Source of the DNA: Chara braunii
Taxonomy: Eukaryota > Streptophyta > Charophyceae > Charales > Characeae
Length of the DNA stretch: 20,005 nucleotides
Direction: 5' to 3'
Assembly: GCA_003427395.1 (NCBI GenBank)
Contig: BFEA01000139.1
Coordinates: 1,872,481-1,892,485 of the forward strand
Shown here: piece after piece, positions 1-9,419 of the stretch
Numbering within the stretch: the stretch's first letter is position 1
Layout: each line of letters begins with the position of its first letter
The notes under the pieces: generated by a model
Seen by the model: only the letters and a program-made list of their open reading frames with translations
What the model was told of the DNA's origin: nothing
The model's database searches: none
Position numbers and translations under genes: made by a program

Positions 1-115
1 CCCCCCCCCCCCCCCCAACACACACAAGCTACGCTCTCACTGAGGTGGGGGTATATTTTTGAAAGATGGCGGTTGTAATTCAGGGTTGATGCACCCGATT
101 AAGGTCTTCGCAGTA

Positions 116-288
116 TGAATATGTGCCGCGAGATAGGAAAGGGGAGGGAATCAAGACGTGTGAATGAGGAGTGGAGGATCAGTCGTTGCTTCTCCGCGGT
201 GTGAATATGCCCTGAGATAGGAAAGGGGGAGGGAGTCGAGACGTGTGAATGAGGAATATCCGCCCGTCCGTCATTGCTTCTCCCCGGG
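116..288. repeat. Imperfect 86-bp tandem duplication
   Basis: Two adjacent units start with TGAATATG at 116 and about 203. They share GAGATAGGAAAGG, GACGTGTGAATGAGGA and TTGCTTCTCC in the same order. They differ by point changes and small indels, so the duplication is not recent. Confidence 0.8.
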
Positions 289-676
289 GGGCTAACGACT
301 TCGATCTTGACGAGGATGTTGTCGATGTCGTGTTGGCGGCACGCATGCCGTCACGAGAGCTGTCGAGAATCATGACAGCGCAGCGAGAGTGCACACTATC
401 AATACTGTATGATGGCAGTGCGCAAATAAATACCTAAGTTGTGGAGGGGAGGCAAATGGATGTGAAATTCCAGCTTTCCGGATGATAGACAAGACGACTA
501 TGAGACTTCTCGTCTCGCTGTTTAGGGGCTCTCGCATCCGGTCATGACTTTGGTGTGGGCTCATCCTTACGTTCACCATCTGTGTGAGATGCCTGATTGA
601 AGATATGTGTCGTTCGCATGATGCTAGTGGAACTCGCGCGCAACGCGACAATTATACACAGTTGAGGCTCGCTTAC

Positions 677-712
677 CCCGAAGCCGCAAGCCGGCCCGAA
701 GCCGCAAGCCGG
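677..712. repeat. Perfect 18-bp tandem duplication
   Basis: CCCGAAGCCGCAAGCCGG occurs twice head to tail with no mismatch. Confidence 0.9.
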
Positions 713-872
713 TCGTAACAGAAGACAACGAATCCTCGTCAGAGTATCCGCGGGAAGCGGGCAGACAGCTGTGGTGTACTTTCCCGGTTAGGGTGCATTG
801 TGTACGGGACAAGAGGGCAGTTGTATTTACATCTCGCAGGATCTCTCACTCTCATCATGCACGCAAGTGTTG

Positions 873-892
873 CGTTCGTTCGTTCGTTCGTT
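873..892. repeat. (CGTT)5 microsatellite
   Basis: Five consecutive CGTT units. Confidence 0.9.
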
Positions 893-1433
893 GTACTCTT
901 GTTCGCTGCTCCTGCCGGGATGTGGACTGCAATCTTCTGTAGCTGCTAGTGTCTTACACTGGCAAAATGAGGCCTAATGATTGTACTAATAGCTGAATGT
1001 AGGTCGGGCCAGATGCAGGTGTAAATAACCGTGCCTGACGTCTGGGAGAGGACGGCAGGGTGGTGGCACGATTTGCACTAGCCGTCAATACATACAGTAA
1101 TACTATCTGCTATTTGTTAAATTACTAATACTCTGCTTTCGTTCCTTTTTTGCGACCTCCACGCGGCCCTGTACTTGTCAATCTCCAGTTGTGGAAGGTA
1201 GTGTTCTTTCTGGGTTTGCCTCTTGCGGCGTTGTCGACGCGCTCCTCGCGTTGTACGCTTCCCTACGTCTAATTTTCTTTGTTTTGCTGGGGACGTTTCG
1301 CATCACAAAGGGAGCACAAATGTTTACTCGTGACTGGCTCATGCCGTGGTGAGCTCTTATTTCCGAATTTTAGACGCGCGTATCGGTGGGGAATCTTCCA
1401 GCATACGACGGGCGGCCACTGTTTTTGGGGGCA

Positions 1434-1531
1434 GTCTTCCCTTTTCGCCGTCCTTTCTTTTCGATTCCCCCTTCCTTTTCTCCTACTTCTCCTCTTTTCC
1501 CCCCTCCCCCTCCCCCTCCCCCTCCCCCCCG
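1434..1531. repeat. Long pyrimidine tract ending in (CCCCCT)n
   Basis: The plus strand is almost purely C/T for nearly 100 bases and ends in four blocks of five or more C separated by single T residues (about 1500-1531). The minus strand therefore has four G-runs with one-base spacers, a classic G-quadruplex pattern. The arginine/glycine-rich minus-strand frame and proline-rich plus-strand frames across it are by-products of the repeat. Confidence 0.8.
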
Positions 1532-2080
1532 GTTGGCAATGTATGTGCGTGTTCAACCAGTAGGACATCGGATCGTAAATGTAGTGGGTATCAGAATTTG
1601 AAATCTGGCGTCGAATTTTGGAAAACGTTTGGCAAACGAAAGAACTTACTCGTAAACGAAGAAATCTTCCAGGGCTTGATAAAAAACCAAACAAGGTAGT
1701 GAACTTTCTCAAGACTCACAAGCGATTAAAAGGTTATCTAAGTTCTATGGTAATCTTTCAGGGCTCTTTAACCATGGTAATCTGCGGCTGCAAGGTAGTT
1801 ATACACGTTAAAAAGCGGCATAGAAACGTGTATACTGTGCGAAGTTCGTGGTAGCCAGATCTGCGTATGTGCATGTATCTCCATGTACCTTCGCGGCCGG
1901 AATTCTTGTGCATCTATTTTTAGGTTTTTGGTTCTAGTTGAGATCAGCTTCCTCCTCCATCCTCTCAGTTACGGTTATCAAGCTCTTTATGTGTAGGTGT
2001 TTGTATTTCCTCTTGTGTTTGTCCACTCTTCCCTAGCAGATACTGCTTGCTGGTACATAAGTAAGTGATTGATTGCTTCA

Positions 2081-2186
2081 TAAAGAAAGAAAGAAATAAA
2101 TAAAGAAAGAAAGATAGAAAGAAAGAGAGAAAGAAAGAAAGAAAGATAGANAGAAAGANAGAAAGAAAGAGAGAAAGAAAGATAGG
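2081..2186. repeat. (GAAA)n microsatellite with two N bases
   Basis: A purine tract of GAAA units with GATA, GAGA and AAAT variants. Undetermined bases sit at 2151 and 2159, so the true length and sequence are uncertain. The Ser/Leu/Phe-rich minus-strand frames here come only from the repeat. Confidence 0.95.
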
Positions 2187-2215
2187 ACTGATGAACTAGT
2201 ACTGACCTTGTCGTT

Positions 2216-2492
2216 TCCGCAGCTGAGGCCTCTACCATCCACACCAAAGTCTTTTATCCAGGGGTTAAATCCAGTTAACACAACACCTGTAAGCTACTGG
2301 TCCGTGATGTCCGCAGCTGAGGCCTCTACCATCCACAAGAAAAGCGGTTAATCCAGGGGTTAAAATCCAGTTAACACCTGTAAGCTACTACCGACCCGTC
2401 GTGTCCGCAGCTGAGGCCTCTACCATCCACGAGAAAATTATTTTACCCAGGGGTTAAGTTCAGTTAACACCTGTAAGCTACCACTCCCCACC
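2216..2492. repeat. Three direct copies of a 94-bp repeat
   Basis: Units start at 2216, 2310 and 2404, each with TCCGCAGCTGAGGCCTCTAC followed by CATCCAC. Each continues to a CCAGGGGTTAA / CAGTTAAC block and ends near CCTGTAAGCTAC. The middle of each unit (between CATCCAC and CAGGGGTTAA) is the most variable part. Sequence just left of the first unit (ACTGACC) resembles the unit ends, so the array may once have been longer. An inverted relative lies at about 13373-13500 and a shorter one near 12839-12885. Confidence 0.9.
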
Positions 2493-2508
2493 CAAGACAG
2501 CAATCACT

Positions 2509-2525
2509 CCCCCCCCCCCCCCCCC
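2509..2525. repeat. Poly-C run (17 C)
   Basis: Uninterrupted run of 17 C; a second run of 18 C lies at 2707-2724. Lengths of such runs are unreliable in assemblies. Confidence 0.9.
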
Positions 2526-2596
2526 TTCCCTCTTCCCCTCTCCTCCAGACTTACATCCCCCCCGGAGATTCGATCACGGAAGAGAACCTAAGGCCC

Positions 2597-2703
2597 ATAG
2601 GTTGCACGTCTCGCCATCCGGCGATATTCTGAACGAATCTGAACAGGAAAATTGCCCTGATTCATTCGAAATGTTGGGCGGATGACGAGTCGTGCAGCTA
2701 CAG
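2597..2703. repeat. Imperfect inverted repeat (hairpin) between poly-C runs
   Basis: The left arm (about 2597-2643) reads TAGGTTGCACGTCTCGCCATC. The reverse complement of the right arm (about 2657-2703) reads TAGCTGCACGACTCGTCATC, and the match continues, with mismatches, to GAATCTGA / GAATCAGG at the centre. Arms are about 45 bp with a very short loop. It could be a small fold-back element or a decayed palindrome. Confidence 0.7.
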
Positions 2704-2706
2704 TAG

Positions 2707-2724
2707 CCCCCCCCCCCCCCCCCC
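2707..2724. repeat. Poly-C run (18 C)
   Basis: Uninterrupted C run directly beside the hairpin at 2597-2703. Confidence 0.9.
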
Positions 2725-2810
2725 TTTAGTCTCGACTTCTGACTGATGTGGTTCGGCAGCTCAGTTTGTGTTTTTTATTTGGTTGCTGCTCAGTCACTCT
2801 TAACCTGTCT

Positions 2811-2930
2811 TACTAACAGTGTTCACCCGAATAAAACGCCCGGTCATTATAGCTGTGTACTTTATGCTACTTTCAGTCTAGATACAGACGAGAATGACCG
2901 GGCGCTCTGTTCCGGTGAAGACGGGTAGGT
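2811..2930. repeat. Hairpin element, copy A
   Basis: The left arm from 2822 reads TTCACCCGAATAAAACGCCC then GGTCATTATAGCTGT. The right arm (2881-2919), read in reverse complement, gives TTCACCGGAACAGAGCGCCC then GGTCATTCTCGTCTGT. The loop is about 22 nt and includes ACTTTCAGTC. The same arms occur at 17285-17403 and 19592-19708, with a half copy at 13584-13615. Size and structure fit a short non-autonomous fold-back element (MITE-like). I could not define a target duplication, and no coding capacity is seen. Confidence 0.75.
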
Positions 2931-3391
2931 AGCCCCGGATTTACCATCATGTGCTCCTCCTCATATCCTCCCTCTCCCGCCATCCTCTCTCTCTCTCTCT
3001 CACCCATGTCCCCTACCCGCCTCCTACCTCTTCCTCCCCGTTTGCCTTGCCGCCCTTCTCCTGGGGCAAGGTCCTAGTAGCGAGGATTGGATCTAACGCC
3101 TGAATCTGGACGTGTTTGTTAAGATGTGCAGGAAATCGTGATTGATCTGCTTTGTTCTGCATCTCTACTTAAAACTCATCCGGATTCATGCGCTTCGTCC
3201 AGTCCTCTTTGCTAGTCGGACCTCACTCCTGCTTACCTTGGTTTCAAGGGCTTCTGAATGGTGTCTTCCTTCTTTTACGGGAAAAAAAAATGGTCGGAAA
3301 AAAAAAGAAGTTGGTCGGCACCACTGCGTATCCGTTCCTTCCTTTTTTTTTTTTTTTTTTTTTGGTTCATCTCTTCAATGTCATTACGAAT
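2931..3391. other. Non-coding stretch with CT and poly-T tracts
   Basis: It holds a (CT)n run ending near 3001, short A-runs near 3286-3306 and a run of 21 T at 3343-3363. Nothing gene-like is visible. Confidence 0.6.
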
Positions 3392-3781
3392 GGAAAATTT
3401 GGAAAATACCCCGGAGAGCTCACATATATGCTGAAATGCCCCTCCCTAAAAGATGTCGGTAGAGCGGAATACACCACCCTCTGAAATTTCAAAAGTCTGT
3501 GAGATGCCCTTTTTAAAATTAACCGTAAATCTTTGCGTTGTTCTCCTCTCAAGGGATTGCCAAGTTTGTGCTATACCCCTGTTAGGGGCAGAATGCAACT
3601 TGCACGACCGCTGACAGGGGTAGATAGCAAAGAAAGCTTTATATGTGAATCCAAAAGGGCATTTCACAAACTTTTGGAAATTTCAGAGGGTGGGGTATTA
3701 TTCCGCTCTACTAGTACCTTTTACGGAGGGGGGGTATTTTGACATGTTCGTGAACTTTCAGGGGTATTTCGCAAATATTCC
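3392..3781. repeat. Large fold-back element, arms of about 120 bp
   Basis: The left arm (3392-3509) and right arm (3657-3781) are imperfect reverse complements, with a loop of about 147 nt. Perfect blocks include a 17-bp match (3474-3490 with 3677-3693) and a 13-bp match (3459-3471 with 3699-3711). The outer ends pair through AAATACCCC and GGGGTATTT. Inside the loop, ATACCCCTGT and ACAGGGGTA form a further inverted pair. No transposase frame is present; the short open frames are shadows of the repeat. A MITE or foldback transposon is the likely identity, family unknown. Confidence 0.8.
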
Positions 3782-4180
3782 TTCATCCCTATTTCGCAAT
3801 TTTTGCCTACTTTCCACTGTTTTCTACCATCCCAGCAGCCTTCTTTCTCTCTCTTTCTTTCTTCTTTTTCTTCTTCTTCTTCTTGTTCTTTTATTATTTA
3901 TTTATTTATTATTATTATTATTATTATTTTTATTTTTATTTTTTTTTTTTTATTATTATTATTGCTATTATTATTATTGTTTTTGAGCCTGCCTTTTTGA
4001 GATTGGTGGGAATCGATCAAGGAGCCCATCCGTTGCGCACCTTCTTTCCCCCCCTCCCCACACCCCCACCCCTACCCTCTGAATTAATAATAAAAAGGTA
4101 CTCTCACTACGCATGGGCTTCTTGACCGTACCCCTCCCCCCCCGACCCTCTTAATTTAAGGGCAGGAGAGAGCGATCTCG
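3782..4180. repeat. T-rich and (TTA)n simple repeats
   Basis: From about 3838 to 3985 the sequence is CTTT/TTC then TTA/TTAT repeats, followed by C-rich runs (4048-4145). The Phe/Leu/Tyr-rich frames across it result from the repeats. Confidence 0.85.
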
Positions 4181-4745
4181 GATTTTCACGTGTCAGGCGT
4201 ATGAGGTTCAATTGTCGCCATCGACATCACTCGTCAGGATTGTACTCGTCGTCGTCTTCTTCTTTTTTGTTTTTTTTTTTGGTTTTCCTCGTCATCTTTT
4301 GATAAGAGTGTGGTGATGGATACTTCACGGGTAGTTCCCGGATAGTTCCAAGTTCACGCGTCGCTTGGACATCATCACTCGCATCTCGTCATCACGACAG
4401 GCACTACGCTGTTGAACCTGCCGCCGGTGAGATCACGAGGACATCTCATGGAAAGTGCTGGGATGGGGTTCAGGATAGTTCCTGGGTGGTTCTGATCGGG
4501 TGAAGCAACGAATCATCAGTTGTGGACACACACACACACACAACCGTACACGCCCAAAAAAAAAATAATAATAAAAAAAAAAGGAAGCAGTTGGACACTC
4601 CTCTTCACTGCCTGCTCCCTGCCGCTACGTTGGCATCACATGTCACGGTGGCGGGAGCGGCGTCGTTTTTTATTTTATTTTTTTATTTTTTTTTGGAGCA
4701 GCGTCTTCTTGATGAAGTTGGACGAGGGAGGCAGCGGTGATTGCC
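4181..4745. other. Non-coding stretch with TTC, CA and A/T simple repeats
   Basis: It includes a GTC/TTC run near 4247-4280, an (AC)n run at 4526-4542, A-rich DNA at 4556-4583 and T-rich DNA at 4665-4694. No credible gene is seen. Confidence 0.6.
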
Positions 4746-4990
4746 GCGGATGAAGTATCCATGAAGTATCCAGGGATTTCCCGCCGTGAACTGTTGCGGG
4801 TGCAAATGCGTATAGGGGAGGCAAGTCCCAGCGGATGAACCATCCATGAAGTATCCAGGGACTTGCCGCAATGATGGGGAGGGGTGGGCGTGGTGTAGGG
4901 TGGGGTAAAGGGGAGGCAAGTCCCAGCGGAGGGAGGCCGGGATCGGGGCAGTGGTTGATGAGCGAGGGCGAGGAGGAGCCAAGGCCTGTT
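4746..4990. repeat. Cluster of short direct and inverted repeats
   Basis: A 22-bp sequence (AGGGGAGGCAAGTCCC then AGCGGA) occurs at 4814-4835 and again at 4909-4930. CATGAAGTATCCAGGGA occurs twice (about 4759 and 4846). GGCAAGTCCC and GGGACTTGCC are inverted relative to each other, so the segment can fold. Minus-strand frames here (Pro/Ser-rich) are not supported as genes. Confidence 0.75.
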
Positions 4991-5288
4991 ACTATAGAAT
5001 AGAATAAGAGTATTTAGAAAGGGGACTCCCCAAGACACATCAAAAAAAAGCTGGAGTTAAAAGAACCCCCCCCCCAAAAGCCCAAAAGGAAGTCCAAAAA
5101 AAAGCTAACGAAATCATCACAACGAAGGAGAGATGAACCAATATCGCAGCTTGGTGGAAGATCAGTTGCGAATCTGGCCTGCAAAAGGGGATAGGTTCAT
5201 GCTGCCACCTGTGTTGGATGCGGCGTCGTCGGGCCTGCTATCAGAATCGCGACTATAGTCAGTGTGAGTGCGAGGTCAGAGGTGGGTG
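4991..5288. other. Non-coding flank left of LINE copy 1
   Basis: It holds A-rich and C-rich short runs and no gene. I looked for a target duplication matching the sequence just left of 5289 beyond the 5' side of the LINE and did not find one. Confidence 0.5.
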
Positions 5289-5938
5289 TTTTTTTTTCGG
5301 AGAGTGGAGGACGAAGAAAAGAAACAGAAAAGAAACTTTTATCACATGAAAAAATGGGGAGGCCGGGAATCCGTTCCACAAACAACCCGGAGAAGAACAG
5401 GTGACAGGCCCACTTGACTAGGGACAGAAATGGCCAAAGCAAGACCGCTGCCCTGACTACGTGGCCCATCCCTACAAAAAAAGGAAGCCACACGGCCCAG
5501 AAAGCCACACAAATCAAAAAGACAAACTGTCTACTCCCTACGCTCCTACAAACCTACATCTCCACCTAAAACGGTGGACTAGGGGTCTATAAAAGATCCC
5601 TAAAAGCCAGGGACGCTCCCTCCACGAGTCACAAAAAACTTCGCTCCCTCCACGAGTCACAAAAAACTTTCTGCCAGCCTCCTGTGGCTAAAAAAGCAAC
5701 CGAGCAGTCCAGGTTGGTCTACACAAAACCTTCTGCCAGCCTTCTGCCAGCCTTCTGTGGCTAGAAATTATAACTAAAATACTAAAACACGGAACCCCAC
5801 CAACAGAACAAAGTAAAAAGGGACACAAAAAGAAACAGCCAAAAGAAACAACTTACTAATCCTATAGCTAATCTAAAGCATTATTGCCTACAGCGTAGAC
5901 CCCAACGGTCTGATTGCCCAACACAGTGAGTCGCCAAT
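5289..5938 (-). other. 3' UTR of LINE copy 1
   Basis: It follows the ORF2 stop at 5939-5941. Three blocks match the 3' UTR of copy 2 in the same order: near 5482-5500 (GGCTTTC / TGGGCCGTG), 5412-5452 (CAGCGGTCT, TTGGCCATT, CCTAG) and 5359-5390 (CCGGGTTGTTTGT, ATTCCCGGCCTC), read on the minus strand. It contains a perfect 28-bp tandem duplication and TTCTGCCAGCC repeats. A hydrophobic open frame on the minus strand around 5197-5517 is a chance frame. Confidence 0.75.
5614..5669. repeat. Perfect 28-bp tandem duplication in the LINE 3' UTR
   Basis: The units at 5614-5641 and 5642-5669 are identical. A second local repeat, TTCTGCCAGCC, occurs twice in tandem at 5731-5752 and once near 5669. The identity implies a recent slip in this copy or its immediate parent. 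Confidence 0.9.
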
Positions 5939-7899
5939 TCAGAGTAAAATCCATGGATCCAATACCAATCTATGATCAGAGTCAATTGTTGCTGATGAAT
6001 TGCCTAAGCACCAGGTAGTTAAGAACCACTGAAGACCATGCTCTGCAAAATTTGAGCTGAGAACTCTACGTCTCCAATCTGCTTGAATGGACCGGCGCAG
6101 CAACTGAGACACTGATGCTCTAATCTGCTTATTCGACCATTCATTATCATTGAAGGCTCTATCATTACGGCACATCCAAATGACTGAAAAGACAATAGCA
6201 CGACACACCTGGGCTACATGGCCCCAACCTGAGGACTTTGCACAGTTGTCCGGTATCCCTCCCAACAAGGTCCATTCCTTGGTCCATACAAACTTAGGAC
6301 CTGAAATACGATTCCGGTGGGAAATCCACCATTTCCAAATTTTGTCAGAGGCCGGACAGTCCCACCACAAGTGAATGGTGGATTCAAACACTTTGAGGTC
6401 CACTGTTAAACCCTTTTGTGCGAGCCACACCGCCGAAGGAGTAGCGACCATCGACACCAGCCATAGTATGGACGCCTGTCTTTCACATGGAATAAGCTTA
6501 AGTTGTTCCCAGCAGGAAGATAATGCGTTGTCAATAACACTTAGGTCAATCTCCCGGTCCATCTCCAGTAGTTTCATCCAGCGGCTCCTGGCTGTGACCA
6601 ACGGACATTTCAGAGGCTTCAGAAGTGAATAACCCAGCTTCACAGAAAATTCGGAAAGATTGGGGAAGGAACCATCCCGCCCCGACACCATCCATTCCTA
6701 GAGATAAGGATCCAGTTTCAACTGAAGGAGAGACTGACCATGACCAAATATACTGTATTCAGGTTCAGACTCGCCAACCGATGACAGGAGGACCCGAACT
6801 TGGAACAGAGGGAAGCCCAGTTGAGGCTGAGGGTTGTCCTTGTCCTTAATCAAAGTTTGAGAGGAGAGAACCGAATAGGCCTGAAAGACACGTTTGCCAT
6901 TTGTTCCATGCTCCATGAGACGTCATATTGAAGGGGAGGAAGGGGCTGAGGCATACCATGTGCCCGGCGGATCCAGCGACCCTGAGAAGAGAAGAGATTT
7001 CCATTCCATAGGAATAGAGGCAATAAGGGCTCCTTTCTTTAGATTAAGGTGTCTGACTTGTCCCAGGATTTTTCTGAGAGCCGCATCTTGCTTCCAATCT
7101 CCAGCAATGTCGTCCCATAAGTCATTGATCCTAAGAATGCCTCTTTCGATCCACAACCGTCCAAAGCTGCCTGGGGAAGAGTCCGCATAGAAAAGATGAC
7201 CGTTTGGCAGGGATATCTTCGGGTTCTCGAAGAGTGGTTGAAGCAACACTTCAGATTTAGTAATTGGCTCTTTCCACGTGTTTGGGAGGACTTTCTTCCA
7301 AGCCCTCATGATTGTCTGCCAAAAAGGAGAGTTAATCCTCCTATTTAGAAAGGACCTGAGAAGACGACAAGTCCAGACATCACTGGGTCTCGCTAGGTTC
7401 CATTCACGTGACAATATTTGTTCTGCTAAATTGATCCAGTGATGTGGAATTTGGGACAAACTAGCCTTGATCACCAGTTCGGACAACATAGACCCATTTT
7501 GTCTACGCGGATCTAGCAAACCTAGGCCTCCTTCTGACCTTGAGTTGCAAATAAACTCCCATGCCACCTTCGAGATGAAAGAGTTGTCTTCCTCTGAGAA
7601 AGGTTTCCATATAAAACGGGCACATCTATGACGTACCGTAGAGTAGAGAGACGATCCAAAACCCCGCACCTTACCAACAAACCATAAAAGGGCCAGGAGG
7701 GCACAATTAATGGCCATAGCCCTACCAAAAAGAGATAAGTGAGGGGCATGACCTCAAGAAGAAATCTGCTGGACAGATTTCTGCAGCAGAATGTCGTCTT
7801 GATCATCTGTTGCAAATAGCAGGGCTATTTGGACGCCTAAGAAACGCTCAGAGTGGCCTTCAACTATTCGTTTCATACCCCATTGAACGGTCAGGGAGA

Positions 7900-8700
7900 A
7901 GCACGCAGGTAAAAGGAAAACAGATTTATGCCAATTAACTGCTGCTTCCGAGAGGGCGGCATACTCATCCAAGCAAAGCTTCAAAGCGTTCAGAGACTGA
8001 GGAGTGTTCTGAAAAATAGGAAACAGGTCATCAGCCAGGGCTTTTACCTTCAGCGGAGTAGGATCAGATGATAAACCTCTGATGGAGGGATGAGCACGAA
8101 TATTGTTCAAAAGATTCTCCATCTGGATGGCGAAGAGGAGGGGGGCTAACGGACAGCCCTGGCGCAAAGATCGGGTGAGTGAAAATTCCTTTGAGAGGTG
8201 GCCGTTTATTATCACTGCAGCGGTAGACACCGTATATAGAGCAATAACCCATTTACAGAAGTTCTGTCCGAAGGACATGACATTCAGCGTGGTCAGGACA
8301 TACGACCAGTTCACCCTGTCGTATGCCTTTTCCAAGTCCAGCAACAACACCGCAACATCCAATTGGCCGTTATAGATTATTTCTAGGCTTTCAATAGCAG
8401 TAATAATATTGTCAAAGATAGAACGCCCCTGAATGAAGGCGGCTTGGTCTAAGTGAACCAAATCTGGAAGATAACGGCCAAGGCGTCTAGCTAGGACTTT
8501 AGCAAAAATTTTGTAAGAGACATTCAGTACCGAAATCGGACGCCAATTACGTATCTCAGAGCGCTCTCCTTTCTTAAATAGGACCGAGATAATGCCCCTG
8601 CACATATTCACAGCTAACTTACCCCCCGTGAGGACTTCGTTATAAATTTGAACCAGCCTATCCCCCAGAACATCCCACAGTTCAATAAATAGCTCCACCG
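7900..8700 (-). other. Reverse transcriptase domain of ORF2
   Basis: In order: NWRPISVLNVSYKIFAKVLA, the QAAFIQGRS box, DLEKAYDRVNW (motif A aspartate at about 8338-8336), RQGCPLAPLLF (template-grip motif) and LADDLF (motif C aspartates at about 8032-8027). The usual aromatic before ADD is Leu here. The segment N-terminal to it, which in relatives contains a PGxDG box, is deleted at about 8700. Confidence 0.88.
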
Positions 8701-9419
8701 TTGGACATGGATTTCAATGCCTCAAGGGCTTCAAGAGGAGAGATTGGGCGATCCAAATCCAACCTACCCGAGGGCGACAGACGAGCCAAGGTGTTATTCC
8801 AATGGGGAGAATCCTGATGAAGTCCAACATTGATCTGTGCTCCTTGAAGTCGGGAAGTCAAAATATCCCGATAATAGAACGCCGCATAATCGCAGAGTTG
8901 TATCAAGTCCTTGGCCCTGGGAGCCTCCGCATCAAACGGGTGTTTCAGCTCTTTCATGCGGGCCGAAGATCGGGGAGGAAGAAGCTTCTGAAATGCCTCT
9001 TTCGACATACGGTCATGGACTGCAATCCCCTTCACCCGCAGACGTTCGGCCCACACCTCAGACTTTTGGCATTGAAGATGATCCCATTCGGCCATTAATT
9101 TGGCACGCTCCTTACCCCACACCAGGTTGGAGACTGGGTGTTCAAGCATTCAGGATTCTGCATATTCAATTTGGTTCCTCAGGCGGGCTTCATCCTTATT
9201 GCGACCATAGGCAATGATACGTGAAAATACATTTAGCAAATTAGAGAAAATTATAGAACCAGAATTCCACCGATCCGCTAGGGAGTCAAACGAGGAACGG
9301 GAAGCATCCCAGTCTTTCCAAAGACCCTTCATCCAATCCATGAGTCCAGGCAATCTCAAGTTCTGAGTATTAAAACGAAACAGGCCTTTACCACTAGTGA
9401 CTTCGGTTGTGATCAACTG

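Larger units (their letters stand above)
1..2080. other. Non-coding stretch with small tandem duplications
   Basis: No frame here looks like a real protein; the open frames are short or low in complexity. It opens with 16 C residues. An imperfect tandem duplication of about 86 bp lies at 116-288; both units carry GAGATAGGAAAGG and GACGTGTGAATGAGGA. A perfect 18-bp duplication lies at 677-694 and 695-712. Five CGTT units occur at 873-892. A C/T tract runs about 1434-1531. The rest (about 290-670, 900-1430 and 1535-2080) shows nothing I can identify. Confidence 0.6.

Noticed and set aside
1269-1712. 147-codon minus-strand frame rich in Arg and Gly
   Set aside because: It is the translation of the C/T tract; no domain and no codon signal outside the repeat.
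4670-5038. Minus-strand frames rich in Pro, Ser and Thr
   Set aside because: They cross short direct and inverted repeats; the two overlapping frames look equally protein-like and neither has a motif.
5250-5288. Target-site duplication for LINE copy 1
   Set aside because: The sequence beside the A-run (AGGTGGGTG on the plus strand) has no convincing match at the 5' side between 12320 and 12720.
5197-5517. 106-codon hydrophobic frame that looks like a membrane protein
   Set aside because: It lies in the T-rich LINE 3' UTR; hydrophobicity follows from T-rich codons, and blocks there match the non-coding 3' UTR of copy 2.
8103-9217. Plus-strand frames of 90-126 codons
   Set aside because: Shadows of the LINE ORF2 coding strand.
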